A stretch of 64,000 nucleotides of DNA from Gluconobacter wancherniae NBRC 103581 (GTDB lineage Bacteria; Pseudomonadota; Alphaproteobacteria; Acetobacterales; Acetobacteraceae), in assembly GCF_007988885.1 (NCBI RefSeq), contig NZ_BJUZ01000002.1, positions 62,001-126,000 of the forward strand. The letters are read 5' to 3'. Positions 8,577 through 18,044 of the stretch are shown here, piece by piece (position 1 is the first letter of the stretch; every line of letters begins with the position of its first letter). A program made the position numbers and the translations under genes. The notes under the pieces were generated by a model. That model saw only the letters and a program-made list of their open reading frames with translations, searched no databases and was not told the origin of the DNA.

Positions 8577-8700
8577 CATAGGCTGCTTACGCGCGCGTGT
8601 AAGGGGCCTATGCGATGCTCGGATTGCCCTCGCGAAAAAACAGCATTCATCGAGCGAAGAATGAGGCTGGAAGCTGCGTGCGTTCGCACCTAAAGCTTGC
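8577..8700 (+). promoter_or_regulatory. Structured leader upstream of guaD
   Basis: Three consecutive hairpins can be drawn between yjdM and guaD. The first is CATAGGC-TG-CTTAC...GTAAG-GG-GCCTATG (8577-8612), two helices joined by a symmetric 2x2 internal loop. The second pairs CAGCATTC with GAAT...GCTG (about 8640-8675). The third has the core GTGC-GTTC-GCAC. None is followed by a T-run. They could be an mRNA leader element, an operator, or chance in GC-rich DNA. Confidence 0.35.
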
Positions 8701-8703
8701 TTC

Positions 8704-10029
8704 ATGATCAAGCGCACAGCCATTCGTGGCCCCGTCATCACCTTCCAGGCTGACCCGTTTTCCACTGATCCCATGTCGGCCCTGCGCTATGAGGCAGATG
8801 GGTTAATCGTGATTGAGGACGGGCGCATCGTCGCGTTTGATGCATGGGAGATCCTTGCGGGAACGCTTTCCGAGGACACGGAGGTCACACATTATCCGGA
8901 CATGCTGATTTCCGCAGGCATGATCGACACGCATATCCATTATCCGCAATTACCGATGGTGGCGTCTTATGGTGAGCAGCTTCTGGAATGGCTGAACCGG
9001 TATGTGTTTCCCGTGGAAGCGCGCTATGCCGACATTGGCTTTGCCCGAAGCGTGGCCAGGAGTTTTCTGTCTGAACTGATGCGTGTCGGGACGACGACTG
9101 CAGCCGTGTTCTGTACGGTTCATCCGCAATCTGTTGATGCTTTTTTTGAGGAATCAGAGCGGCTTGGAACCTGCATGATTGCGGGCAAGGTTCTGATGGA
9201 TCGGAATGCGCCAGACAATCTGCGTGATACTGCCCAGCAGGGCTATGATGAATCCAGCACGCTGATTGATCGCTGGCATAACAAGGGGCGGCAGCTTTAT
9301 GCGATAACGCCGCGTTTTGCGCCGACCAGCACTGAGCGGCAGCTTGAGCTGGCGGGGAGTCTCCTGAAGACGCGTGATGATCTTTTCATGCATACGCATC
9401 TTCTGGAAAACCGGGCAGAGATCGAATGGGTCCGCGAGCTTTTTCCGGCGCGTTCGTCGTATCTGGATGTTTATGATCATGCTGGGTTGCTGCGACCGCG
9501 TGCCATCCTTGCGCATGCTGTTCATGCTGATGAGCAGGACTTCCAGCGTTGTCATGATACTGGCTGCATGATCGCACACTGTCCCGGGTCCAACCAGTTT
9601 CTGGGCAGTGGGAGTTTTCCACTCTTCAACGCGCTGAAAGCAGACAGGCGTGTTCGGGTTGGGGTCGGCAGTGATATCGGAGCAGGGCCAGCACTATCGT
9701 TGCTGCAGGTTCTCTCGGATGGCTACAAGGTTGCTCAGGGGCTGGGTACATCCCTTCATCCTGCACAGGCGCTTTGGTTGGCCACGGCGGGTGGCGCGGA
9801 GGCGCTCGGGCTTGAAGACAGGATTGGGAGCATTCGCTCTGGTATGCATGCGGATCTGTGCATTTTTGATCCTGCGGCGACGCCTCTGGGACGCATCCGG
9901 AGTCAGACTGCCGAGAGCCTGTCAGACCTTCTGTTTGCCCTGGTTATGCTTGGTGATGATCGCAGTATTGCTGCTACGTGGGTGAATGGGCGTTGTGTTC
10001 ATCGCAGGGACGCGTCCCCTTCTGTCTGA
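8704..10029 (+). CDS. guaD: Guanine deaminase
   Basis: 441 residues, the usual length. Amidohydrolase-superfamily fold with the first zinc motif DTHIHYPQLPM, the guanine-deaminase signature around CPGSNQFLGSG, HTHLLEN and HAVH (zinc/catalytic histidines) and GSDIGAGPALS (metal-binding Asp). It deaminates guanine to xanthine. It converges with the LysR gene, their 3' ends overlapping by 31 bp, and sits next to the urate operon, giving a purine-catabolism locus. Confidence 0.93.
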   Translation: MIKRTAIRGPVITFQADPFSTDPMSALRYEADGLIVIEDGRIVAFDAWEILAGTLSEDTEVTHYPDMLISAGMIDTHIHYPQLPMVASYGEQLLEWLNRYVFPVEARYADIGFARSVARSFLSELMRVGTTTAAVFCTVHPQSVDAFFEESERLGTCMIAGKVLMDRNAPDNLRDTAQQGYDESSTLIDRWHNKGRQLYAITPRFAPTSTERQLELAGSLLKTRDDLFMHTHLLENRAEIEWVRELFPARSSYLDVYDHAGLLRPRAILAHAVHADEQDFQRCHDTGCMIAHCPGSNQFLGSGSFPLFNALKADRRVRVGVGSDIGAGPALSLLQVLSDGYKVAQGLGTSLHPAQALWLATAGGAEALGLEDRIGSIRSGMHADLCIFDPAATPLGRIRSQTAESLSDLLFALVMLGDDRSIAATWVNGRCVHRRDASPSV

Positions 10030-10967
10030 CCGTTTTCCAGTGAGCTCCCGCCCGGAGCCAATTCGCGGGGGGGCTTCAGAAACGACTTCTCAATTTCTGC
10101 GATTACAAGGCGCGTGGCAGCAGAGAGCTGTCGGGAACGGTCTACGCAGAGTGCGAGCCGCAGTGGCGCCAGCGTGCGGTTCGAAATGGGGACGAAAGCC
10201 AGTTCTCCACGTCGGATTTCCTCAATGGCATCCAGAAAGCTCAGAATGCCAACGCCCATGCCTTCCATGACGAGGGATTTGATCATCTGGATGTTGTCAG
10301 CGGAGACGACGCTTCGGATGGTGACACCTGTCTCGATTTCCAGAACCTCGATCTGACGTCGCAGGGCAAGCGGGAGCTCGGGCATGACCATTGGGAGTTC
10401 GGCGCACATGCTGAAACGGAGGGTTTTGCGTCCTGCAATGGGGTGGTCAGGCCTGCACACGAAGCCGAGCGGAAAATCGACATGTGTTCGAACCAGAATT
10501 TCCCTTGCATGGGTTGGGTTTAGAAGCAGTGCCAGATCTGCCTCTCCGTCGATCAGGCAACGGGAAATATCATGGTTTTCCAGCACATGCAGGCGCACGC
10601 TGATACCGGGGTGAGACTGTTGAAGTTCACGCAGCAGAACCGGGAGAAAGCCGCGTGTCAGTGCATCGGGCAGTGCAATGTCCACCTGACCGCGTCTCAG
10701 GCCGCGCATATCTTCGATCTGGACTTTCAGATGCTCGTGGTCGCGCGACCATTTTTTGCTGCTAGCATACAGAAGTTCACCTGCGGCTGTTAGTCGCAGC
10801 CCTGTTGGCAGTCGCTCGAACAGAGGCGTGCCGAGCATGCTTTCGCCCTGAAGGATCTGTCGATCGATGGCTGAAGCCGCGATATGCAGGTGCTCCGATG
10901 CCTTGCGGATGGACCCCAGACGGGCAACGGCCATGAAATAACGCAGAAATCTGGAGAAAACTGGCAT
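9999..10967 (-). CDS. LysR-family transcriptional regulator
   Basis: 322 residues from ATG at 10967; 46 further in-frame upstream codons have no LysR similarity. The N-terminal winged helix is FSRFLRYFMAVARLGSIRKASEHLHIAASAIDRQI, and the DNA-binding domain ends with the conserved FERLPTGLRLTAAGE. The periplasmic-binding-protein-like effector domain follows (about 90-300). It is divergent from hpyO and overlaps the end of guaD, so it most likely controls purine/urate catabolism, with a purine or ureide as coinducer (inference). Confidence 0.88.
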   Translation of the reverse strand: MPVFSRFLRYFMAVARLGSIRKASEHLHIAASAIDRQILQGESMLGTPLFERLPTGLRLTAAGELLYASSKKWSRDHEHLKVQIEDMRGLRRGQVDIALPDALTRGFLPVLLRELQQSHPGISVRLHVLENHDISRCLIDGEADLALLLNPTHAREILVRTHVDFPLGFVCRPDHPIAGRKTLRFSMCAELPMVMPELPLALRRQIEVLEIETGVTIRSVVSADNIQMIKSLVMEGMGVGILSFLDAIEEIRRGELAFVPISNRTLAPLRLALCVDRSRQLSAATRLVIAEIEKSFLKPPRELAPGGSSLENGQTEGDASLR

Positions 10968-11308
10968 CGGAGCCGCTCTCTTTTTTAGAACGAAGGGGAC
11001 GTTTAAAAGAGATACCCGGGAATGGCCTGCTTGTGAAACACTTTGACCTGCACTGGCGGAGCGCAGTTCCGCAGACCTCCCCGTGAAGCCTGCCTGACTG
11101 AACATCCTTCAGGTGTTTTATTTTACGGGCCCCGGTCATGTTCGCGCAGCATATTTTCCTCTCGTATCGTGAAGATCATGCCTCAAAAGGGATGGGCAAT
11201 CCGGGCTTGGTATCTATGCTGAGGACATTAGGTGAATGGCCGGTAAGGCGAACCGGCGCAACCATTGTTGCTTCGCGTTCCTTTGGCTGATCTTTAGGAT
11301 TTACGGAC
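10968..11308. promoter_or_regulatory. Divergent control region LysR / hpyO operon
   Basis: A 341-base gap with no gene. It must hold the promoters of the LysR gene (minus) and of the hpyO-puuE-uraD-uraH operon (plus). The clearest palindrome is GCCGGT-AAGGCGA-ACCGGC (11239-11257), about 50 bases upstream of hpyO, a candidate operator. I could not place a convincing -35/-10 pair by eye. Confidence 0.4.
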
Positions 11309-12766
11309 ATGTCTCTCTCGCAACAATGTTCTGATGCTCTGACTGAGCTGGCGGCCAAGGTCCGCGAGGATCTGGCCAGGATCGGTTATGCCAGTGGCTC
11401 ATGGAGCATTCCGGTCACTCACGAGGACAGTCATGTGCTGGATGTTGCGATTGTGGGTGCTGGGCAGGGCGGGCAGACGACATGTTTTGCTCTGCGCAGG
11501 CAGGGTATTTCAAACGTTGAAGTTTTTGATCGTGCCCAGCGTGGGGGGGAAGGTCCGTGGGTTACGTTTGCCAGGATGCTCACCCTGCGCACACCAAAGC
11601 ATGTAACGGGGCCTGATCTGGGCATTCCCAGTCTCACTCCGCAGTCCTGGTACGAAGCCCGCTATGGTGCGGAGGCTTGGCAGAGTTTGGACAAGATTTC
11701 CCGTCAGGACTGGCAGTCTTACCTCGACTGGATACGCGATACGTTGGAAATTCCGGTCACCAATGATCAGGAATTGCACCATGTTGGCTGGGAAAACGGG
11801 CTTCTGCGTCTGACGTTTCGAGACAGCAGCGGGAATGAAACCATACGTCTGGCCCGAAAGCTTGTTCTCGCTACGGGAATCGACGGGGGAGGTTCATGGC
11901 ATATTCCCTCCTTCATTTCCGATGCCCTACCGAAATCTGCTTATGCACATACACATGAGACGATCGATTTCGAGGCTCTGCGGGGCAAGAGGATCGGCGT
12001 GCTGGGCGCTGGGGCATCTGCCTTCGACAATGCTGCAACGGCGCTTGAAAAGGGTGCGGGGAGCGTGGATCTCTGTCTGCGCCGAGCGAAGATTCCTGCA
12101 GTTAATCCCTATCGTTGGATGGAGAACGCAGGCTTTCTGGCCCATTTCTCCGAACTTCCGGATTTACAGCGCTGGCGCTTCATGTGCCGGATTTACAGTC
12201 TGAACCAGCCCCCTCCACAGGACACGTTCTGGCGTTGTCGCCGCCATCCCAATTTTGCTTTCCATCCGGAGACACCGTGGACGGGTGCGCGCATGGAAGG
12301 AGATGAGGTTGTCATCAGCACCCCAAATGGGGAGATGCGTTTTGATTTCCTCATTATCGGCACGGGCTTCACGATTGATCTGAGCCAGCGGCCAGAGACA
12401 CGTGATTTCGCGAGCTCTGTTATGCTCTGGCGTGATTGTTTCATGCCTCCTGAGGGTGAAGAAAACGCGCTACTGGGGAGCCACCCATATCTGGGCAGCC
12501 GCTTCCAGTTTGAGCCACTTGATCCGGCAGACCCAAAAGCAGAGATGCTGGAGAACATCCACAACTTCACTTTCGCATCCATGCCGACGATGGGTCTTTC
12601 TGGTGCCTCCATCAGTGGCATGCGTTTTGGAGTGGAGAAGCTGGCGCGCGGTATTGCGCGTGATCTTTTCGTTGTGGACGGTGAGAAGCATCTGGCGAGC
12701 CTTCTGGCCTACGAGACAGAAGAACTCATCAGCCTCGATCCTCCAGTGGAGAAGGCCCACTCATGA
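11309..12766 (+). CDS. hpyO: FAD-dependent urate hydroxylase, HpyO type (probable)
   Basis: 485 residues. Two dinucleotide-binding motifs are visible: VAIVGAGQGG (46-55) for FAD and GVLGAGASAFDNA (230-242) for NAD(P)H, with LIIGTGFTIDLS near 350, the layout of flavoprotein monooxygenases of the HpyO family rather than the HpxO or uricase families. HpyO converts urate to 5-hydroxyisourate. The assignment leans on context: the next three genes catalyse exactly the following steps, each overlapping its neighbour by 4 bp. Another flavoprotein monooxygenase is possible if considered alone. Confidence 0.75.
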   Translation: MSLSQQCSDALTELAAKVREDLARIGYASGSWSIPVTHEDSHVLDVAIVGAGQGGQTTCFALRRQGISNVEVFDRAQRGGEGPWVTFARMLTLRTPKHVTGPDLGIPSLTPQSWYEARYGAEAWQSLDKISRQDWQSYLDWIRDTLEIPVTNDQELHHVGWENGLLRLTFRDSSGNETIRLARKLVLATGIDGGGSWHIPSFISDALPKSAYAHTHETIDFEALRGKRIGVLGAGASAFDNAATALEKGAGSVDLCLRRAKIPAVNPYRWMENAGFLAHFSELPDLQRWRFMCRIYSLNQPPPQDTFWRCRRHPNFAFHPETPWTGARMEGDEVVISTPNGEMRFDFLIIGTGFTIDLSQRPETRDFASSVMLWRDCFMPPEGEENALLGSHPYLGSRFQFEPLDPADPKAEMLENIHNFTFASMPTMGLSGASISGMRFGVEKLARGIARDLFVVDGEKHLASLLAYETEELISLDPPVEKAHS

Positions 12767-13656
12767 CCACTTATCCGCGTGACATGTGTGGGTACGGCAA
12801 AATTCCGCCGGACCCGCGTTGGCCAAATGGTGCCAGGATCGCCGTACAATTCGTCGTTAATTACGAAGAAGGGGCAGAAAACTCTGTCCTGCATGGTGAT
12901 AAGGGATCTGAAGCCTTCCTTTCGGAAATGATCGGAACGCAATCCATCATTGGCGCACGTTCCATGCAGATGGAGAGCCTGTACGAATATGGCAGTCGGG
13001 CCGGGTTCTGGCGTCTGCACCGCTTATTTGCTGAAGCGAATATCACGCCGACCGTGTTTGGTGTTGCCAAAGCTCTGGCACGCAATCTTGAGGCTGTTGC
13101 TGCCATGAAGGAAGGTGGCTGGGAAATTGCCAGCCATGGATTGCGCTGGATTGACTATCAGCATTTTCCGGAAGAACTCGAACGCCAGCATATCCTTGAG
13201 GCCATCGATCTTCATACGCAGGTTACGGGCGAAAGGCCGCTCGGCTGGTATCAGGGCCGTACGAGCCCCAATACGGCCCGCATTGTCGCGGAGGAGGGGG
13301 GCTTTCTTTATGACGCCGATTCCTACGCCGATGATCTGCCCTATTATGATCACGCAAGCGGGCGCCCACAGCTGATTGTGCCTTATACGCTGGACGTGAA
13401 TGACATGAAATTTGCGGCGCTGAATGGGTTTACGGAAGGGGAACAGTTCTTCCGCTATCTACGTGACACCTTCGACATGCTTTATAGTGAGGGTGGTCGG
13501 ATGATGTCTGTTGGTCTGCATTGCCGCATTGCTGGGAAGCCGGCGCGGGCTTTGGCGCTGAAGCGCTTTCTCGCGCATGTCAACGCTCACGAGGGGGTTT
13601 GGACTGCCACGCGTCTGGACATTGCAAGGCACTGGCTTGAGGTGCATCCGGCATGA
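12763..13656 (+). CDS. puuE: Allantoinase PuuE (polysaccharide-deacetylase-like)
   Basis: 297 residues. Begins YPRDMCGYGKIPPDPRWPNGARIAVQFVVNYEEG, the N-terminal signature of the PuuE allantoinases (NodB-homology fold), with EIASHGLRWIDY and SVGLHCRIAGKPAR also typical. It hydrolyses (S)-allantoin to allantoate and is unrelated to the amidohydrolase-type AllB. Start overlaps the hpyO stop by 4 bases (ATGA), showing translational coupling. Confidence 0.92.
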   Translation: MTTYPRDMCGYGKIPPDPRWPNGARIAVQFVVNYEEGAENSVLHGDKGSEAFLSEMIGTQSIIGARSMQMESLYEYGSRAGFWRLHRLFAEANITPTVFGVAKALARNLEAVAAMKEGGWEIASHGLRWIDYQHFPEELERQHILEAIDLHTQVTGERPLGWYQGRTSPNTARIVAEEGGFLYDADSYADDLPYYDHASGRPQLIVPYTLDVNDMKFAALNGFTEGEQFFRYLRDTFDMLYSEGGRMMSVGLHCRIAGKPARALALKRFLAHVNAHEGVWTATRLDIARHWLEVHPA

Positions 13657-14171
13657 ATATTCAGAACGTCAACGCTCTGAGTGTGCAGGAATTCGTGGAT
13701 GTTTTTGGGGCGGCTTATGAGCATTCTCCATGGATTGCCGAGCGCGCCGCACTTAACCGGCCGTTTGCGGACCTGAAGACCATGTTACAGGCGTTTTCCG
13801 AAGTGGTGAAAAGCTCTGGTGAGGCCGTGCAACTCAAGCTCGTGCGGGCGCACCCGGAACTGGGCCATAGGGCTGGGGTTGATCCAGAGCTTGGGGCAGC
13901 GTCTGCATCAGAGCAGGCTTCCGCCGGGCTCGACCGATTGAGCCCGGAAGAATACAGCCGGTTCAAGGTTCTGAATGAAGCCTATCTTCAGAAATTTGGC
14001 ATGCCGTTTGTGATCTGCGTGAGACTTGCAGGGCAAGGCGCAGCAAAGACGGTCATTATGGATGCTATGGAGCGTCGACTCGAGGGATCTGCGAAAGAAG
14101 AGCTTGTCGAAGCGCTTATGCAGATAGATGCCATCGCAGGACTGCGGATAAAGGATATCGTGACACAATGA
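13653..14171 (+). CDS. uraD: 2-oxo-4-hydroxy-4-carboxy-5-ureidoimidazoline decarboxylase
   Basis: 172 residues, full family length. All-helical OHCU decarboxylase with the catalytic-histidine motif RAHPELG, the segment LNEAYLQKFGMPFVICV and a conserved FGAAYEHSPWIAE N-terminus. It decarboxylates OHCU to (S)-allantoin. Start overlaps puuE by 4 bases. Confidence 0.93.
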   Translation: MNIQNVNALSVQEFVDVFGAAYEHSPWIAERAALNRPFADLKTMLQAFSEVVKSSGEAVQLKLVRAHPELGHRAGVDPELGAASASEQASAGLDRLSPEEYSRFKVLNEAYLQKFGMPFVICVRLAGQGAAKTVIMDAMERRLEGSAKEELVEALMQIDAIAGLRIKDIVTQ

Positions 14172-14500
14172 GTTCTCTCTCGACGCACGTTCTTGATACG
14201 GTTTCCGGGCGGCCGGCCTCTGGCGTTTTTCTGCGTCTTTTGGACGGGGAAAAGGTTCTTTTTTGCGGTACTACAGACGCTGACGGCCGATGCCCCGAGC
14301 TTCGAAATATCTTCCTTGAGAAGGGGGGGTACCGTCTTGAGTTCTCTGTTGGAGAGTATTTCCGTCAGGCAGGACAGGTACTTTCCGATCCGCCCTTTCT
14401 CGATATCGTGCCTGTTGTTTTTGGTTTGGGGAGCGATATGCACGCGCATGTCCCCCTTTTGGTGGCCCCATTTGGGTATTCGACCTATCGCGGTAGCTGA
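14168..14500 (+). CDS. uraH: 5-hydroxyisourate hydrolase (transthyretin-like)
   Basis: 110 residues. N-terminal LSTHVLDTVSGRPA with its catalytic His, and the C-terminal YSTYRGS tetrapeptide region that marks HIU hydrolases rather than transthyretin. It opens 5-hydroxyisourate to OHCU, the step between HpyO and UraD. Last gene of the operon; the ATG overlaps the uraD stop by 4 bases and a terminator follows. Confidence 0.94.
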   Translation: MSSLSTHVLDTVSGRPASGVFLRLLDGEKVLFCGTTDADGRCPELRNIFLEKGGYRLEFSVGEYFRQAGQVLSDPPFLDIVPVVFGLGSDMHAHVPLLVAPFGYSTYRGS

Positions 14501-14533
14501 CGAGAAAATATTCCAAAATTACAATAACTTCCC

Positions 14534-14564
14534 AAAGGCTGGATGTAATATTCCAGCCTTTTTT
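14534..14564 (+). terminator. Terminator of the urate operon
   Basis: AAAGGCTGGA / TCCAGCCTTT stem with an 8-base AT loop, followed by a T-run. Downstream to 14737 the sequence is very AT-rich and holds the promoter region of the next gene. Confidence 0.85.
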
Positions 14565-14737
14565 CATGTACAACTTATTTTGTTTTGGTAACAAAATTAC
14601 ATATAATATAATAATAATTCTAAATACTTATAAAACTCAATTATAATTAAAATAATTATCCTTACATTTAAGTTTTTTTTGACGATAACTGCAGGGGCCG
14701 CAAGCAAGGCAATAATAAATAAAGCGGGAATCTAAAA

Positions 14738-15466
14738 ATGTACGCTCTATTATTCTCCGAGCCTCTAGTAAATCGTTCTCAAATGCGCGTATTCACTCGA
14801 GAAAAAATCTATTCGTCTTCGCTTGCACGCGGTGCAGCACAGGGAGATCGTGAAACCATTCGCGCGATGATGATCGGATGGTGGCCTTTTATTCAGGCAT
14901 TCGAGCGCGCTATTGATGTGCGTGTAGGGCATTTGCCGATCAAGCCGCTTGTCGCGCGTTTTGGTCAGTCAAAGATTAAAACCTTCTTTTCCGAGGCCCG
15001 GGAAGCTGTGCGGGAGATGAAGGAGGAGGAGGGTTCGCATGCCGTTCTGTGGGCGGAAGGGGCCAAGGAGTTTGGTCTGGATCTTTACGCAGACAACTAT
15101 CCAACTCTCCCCAGCGTGCAGACCCTCATAGCGAACGCTGACAGTGATGATCCCGTGGTATTTTTCTCCTGGCTAGCGGCCGTGGAATATATTGCCGAAG
15201 AGCTTGCGGCTTATCTTTGCCACTCACCGAAATTCACGGACAAATTTGCCTGTGGCCACTGGACATGGGGTCTTGCCCATGACGAGCACGAGCATGATGG
15301 CCCCTCGCATCTGGAAATCGATGAGGATCTGGCGCGAGCCTATCATCCTGCGCTGGACCCGGAAATTGCCCGTGCGGCACTGACGGCAAACATGCACGAA
15401 TGCATTCGTCTGTTTGAAATTGCCAGTTACGACATACACGGCACGATTAACGAAACTATACAATAA
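14738..15466 (+). CDS. Heme-oxygenase-like (HDO/TenA-type) helical protein, function unknown
   Basis: 242 residues, no signal peptide, mostly helical. Possible metal-ligand residues are arranged as in heme-oxygenase-like di-iron proteins: E97/E98-x2-H101 in EEEGSHAVLW, E150 and E154 in AVEYIAEEL, and an acidic/His cluster H181-D-E-H184-E-H186. I recognise no specific family, and the fold call is an inference from this spacing. Candidate roles are an iron-dependent oxidase or a TenA/PqqC-like accessory protein. It is monocistronic, preceded by a strongly AT-rich promoter region and followed by the GGDEF-EAL gene. Confidence 0.45.
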   Translation: MYALLFSEPLVNRSQMRVFTREKIYSSSLARGAAQGDRETIRAMMIGWWPFIQAFERAIDVRVGHLPIKPLVARFGQSKIKTFFSEAREAVREMKEEEGSHAVLWAEGAKEFGLDLYADNYPTLPSVQTLIANADSDDPVVFFSWLAAVEYIAEELAAYLCHSPKFTDKFACGHWTWGLAHDEHEHDGPSHLEIDEDLARAYHPALDPEIARAALTANMHECIRLFEIASYDIHGTINETIQ

Positions 15467-15673
15467 TTAACTGAAAATTTTTTCAACAGGCGCACCGGTG
15501 CAGGAACAGTTTTGGCCTGCCCGGTGTTTCCTGTGGAAAACATTAAGAAATAAAGGAGCCTTAAACGAATAAGATTTAATTTGCGGCGTCCTGAGGATAT
15601 GATGGGGCGTGACGAGCCTTTGCGTGTTTCTTCTGGGATTTTACGGATGGGAAACGGGGCAGAGGAGATTTTC

Positions 15674-18040
15674 ATGATCACACTGCGCCTCTCTGCGTTG
15701 CTGCGTCTCTTCCGTCAGATGACCCGCGTTTCCTCACCTGCGCCCGAAATGGATTCGACGATCCAGAGTTCTGGCGGGCAGGCCCTGCGCTGGCTAAATT
15801 TCTTTCATATTCTGGCCCATGGAAGCGCTGCTCCCGTGACGGCCCTATGCCTTTTTCCGGCGCACCCTCTCTACAGCGTTTTGTTATGTGCTTCTGTCCT
15901 GATCGTACTGGCGGTCTATAACGTCATTTTTTATGCAGTTCCTGCCGACAAGACGACGGCTTCTCCCTGTAGCCATATCCTGCGCTTTCTGAATTTCCTT
16001 CTTGGTGTCTGCTGGGCCACCCTTCCCATCATGATCTTTCCTTACGGAAATTCGGATGATCGCGTGCTCGTATCGGGCATTACCATTGGCCTGACGGCTA
16101 CGACCGTCTCTCTTCTGCCTTTGCGTATGGCCGGCGAACTGATTTCCAGCATGATCATGATTGGTTGCTGGATTGCGCTTTTTCTGACCTGGGAAAAGAA
16201 GCACAGCGTCTTCTATCTGTTCGTTGGCATCGAACTGTTTATCTACCTTTTCTTTATCCTATCGCTTTCCGCGACGGTACGGTTCCTGTTCATTGCCTTT
16301 CTGACAAACCGGCGGTCTCTCGAGGAGCGGAACAGCATCGTGCAGTTGTTGCTTCGGAATGCCGATAACGAGGCGGGAGACTGGTTGTGGGATATTTCTG
16401 CTGATGGCACGCTGCAGCACGTATCCACTGTTCTTGCCAACGCGCTTGGAAGATCCATTCCGGCACTTGAAGGGCGATCGCTCGTTGAGGTGCTGGCGGA
16501 GATCAATCCGTCTGCCAAAGAAAACGGGAGAAACACCGATCTTCTGCGCCTGGAGCAGTGTCTGGGAAACCGGATATTCTTCCGCGATATCGTTGTTGGG
16601 GGCTTTCTGGACAGCCGACAGCATTTTTGGTCGCTGAGCGGTCGTCCCATTTTTCAGAACCGCATTTTTATGGGGTATCGGGGGGTTGGGACGGATGTCA
16701 CGCAAACGCATCGGGCCAGAGAGAGTGCGTCATTCAGGGCACGTCATGACATTCTGACTGGCTTGCCGAACCGCGCCGCTTTCATGGACGATATGGAGAC
16801 CTATCTGATCGATGCAGAGCGGGAGGGGGAGGCCTTTGCGCTATTCAACCTTGATCTGGACGGTTTCAAGCAGGTCAATGATCGCTACGGCCATCAATAT
16901 GGCGACGAGATGCTGCGTAAGGTTTCAGTATTGTTCAGTCGTAGCCTTACGGAGCGCCATCGGCTTTACCGGTTTGGTGGTGATGAATTCATGCTGCTTG
17001 AGCGGCATGCAACGGTGACCTCGGCGGCGGGAACGGCAAACGCCCTCATCAGCGCGCTGGTTGAAACTCCGATCCAGCTCCTTGACAGGGTTACGGCCCC
17101 GATTGGCGTTAGTGCGGGTATTGTGATTGCCAGTGGCGGCACGGAGCGGGTGGAGAGCCTGCTTGAGGCCAGCGATCTGGCTTTGTACGAAAGCAAGCAT
17201 GTCGGTGGACATACCTATCATTTCTACGACGCCCAGCTGCGAACGCTTGCGAAGAGAAACCGCGGTCTTATTCGGGCATTGCCCCATGCACTTGAAAGTG
17301 GGCAGATCAAGATTGTCTATCAGCCCTTCTTCAACGCGCAGAGCCAAAAACTTTGTGGTTTTGAGGTGCTCGTTCGCTGGACGCACCCGGAATATGGTCG
17401 CATTCCCGCAGACCGTTTGATCCGGCTTGCTGAAGAAGCAGGGTCCATTCAGGAGCTGGGTTCGTATGTTACCGAGCAGGCCTGTCTGCTTGCCCGAGAA
17501 TGGCCCTCTGACCTTCTGCTGTCTGTGAACGTGTCTGTGGGGCAGCTGGAATCAAAGGCGTTTCTTCCGGATCTCACTCGCATACTTCAGGACACGGGGT
17601 TCCCGGCCTCCCGGCTGCAGATCGAGGTTACGGAGAGCATTTTCATGGAGCCTGATGCCTCCACGTTTACGCTGCTCCATTCTCTGCGCTCACAAGGGAT
17701 CATCATCGCGCTGGATGATTTCGGAAAGGGTTTTTCGTCCCTTGGTTATCTGCGCTTCTTTCCATTTTCAAAAATCAAGCTGGATGCACTTTTTGTGCGG
17801 GACATGCTGCGAGAGCCGCGAGCTGCCTCCATTGTTCGTGCTGTGATCGAGCTTGCCATTGATCTGGGTGTTGCTGTGACTGCTGAAGGGGTGGAAACTC
17901 AGGAACAGCTTTCTTACCTGACCAGTCTCGGCTGCACGGAAATTCAGGGATACCTGCTTTCGCATCCTCTTCCGCCGCTGGAAGCGATGGCTCTTTTGAC
18001 CCGGGACGGGTTTCCGGAAGCACGGATCACTGCTTCCTGA
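15674..18040 (+). CDS. Membrane PAS-GGDEF-EAL cyclic-di-GMP protein
   Basis: 788 residues from ATG at 15674, which has AGGAG 6 bases upstream; an in-frame TTG at 15581 and ATGs at 15599/15602 have weaker sites. About six membrane helices (residues 40-240), a PAS domain (250-370), GGDEF (375-535) with intact RFGGDEF but no upstream RxxD inhibitory site, then EAL (545-780). The EAL signature reads EVL, yet NVSVGQLE, EVTES, DDFGKGFSS, KIKLDALFV and AEGVET keep the metal and catalytic residues, so phosphodiesterase activity is plausible. It should make and/or break c-di-GMP in response to a signal sensed by the membrane or PAS part. Confidence 0.92.
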   Translation: MITLRLSALLRLFRQMTRVSSPAPEMDSTIQSSGGQALRWLNFFHILAHGSAAPVTALCLFPAHPLYSVLLCASVLIVLAVYNVIFYAVPADKTTASPCSHILRFLNFLLGVCWATLPIMIFPYGNSDDRVLVSGITIGLTATTVSLLPLRMAGELISSMIMIGCWIALFLTWEKKHSVFYLFVGIELFIYLFFILSLSATVRFLFIAFLTNRRSLEERNSIVQLLLRNADNEAGDWLWDISADGTLQHVSTVLANALGRSIPALEGRSLVEVLAEINPSAKENGRNTDLLRLEQCLGNRIFFRDIVVGGFLDSRQHFWSLSGRPIFQNRIFMGYRGVGTDVTQTHRARESASFRARHDILTGLPNRAAFMDDMETYLIDAEREGEAFALFNLDLDGFKQVNDRYGHQYGDEMLRKVSVLFSRSLTERHRLYRFGGDEFMLLERHATVTSAAGTANALISALVETPIQLLDRVTAPIGVSAGIVIASGGTERVESLLEASDLALYESKHVGGHTYHFYDAQLRTLAKRNRGLIRALPHALESGQIKIVYQPFFNAQSQKLCGFEVLVRWTHPEYGRIPADRLIRLAEEAGSIQELGSYVTEQACLLAREWPSDLLLSVNVSVGQLESKAFLPDLTRILQDTGFPASRLQIEVTESIFMEPDASTFTLLHSLRSQGIIIALDDFGKGFSSLGYLRFFPFSKIKLDALFVRDMLREPRAASIVRAVIELAIDLGVAVTAEGVETQEQLSYLTSLGCTEIQGYLLSHPLPPLEAMALLTRDGFPEARITAS

Positions 18041-18044
18041 GACA

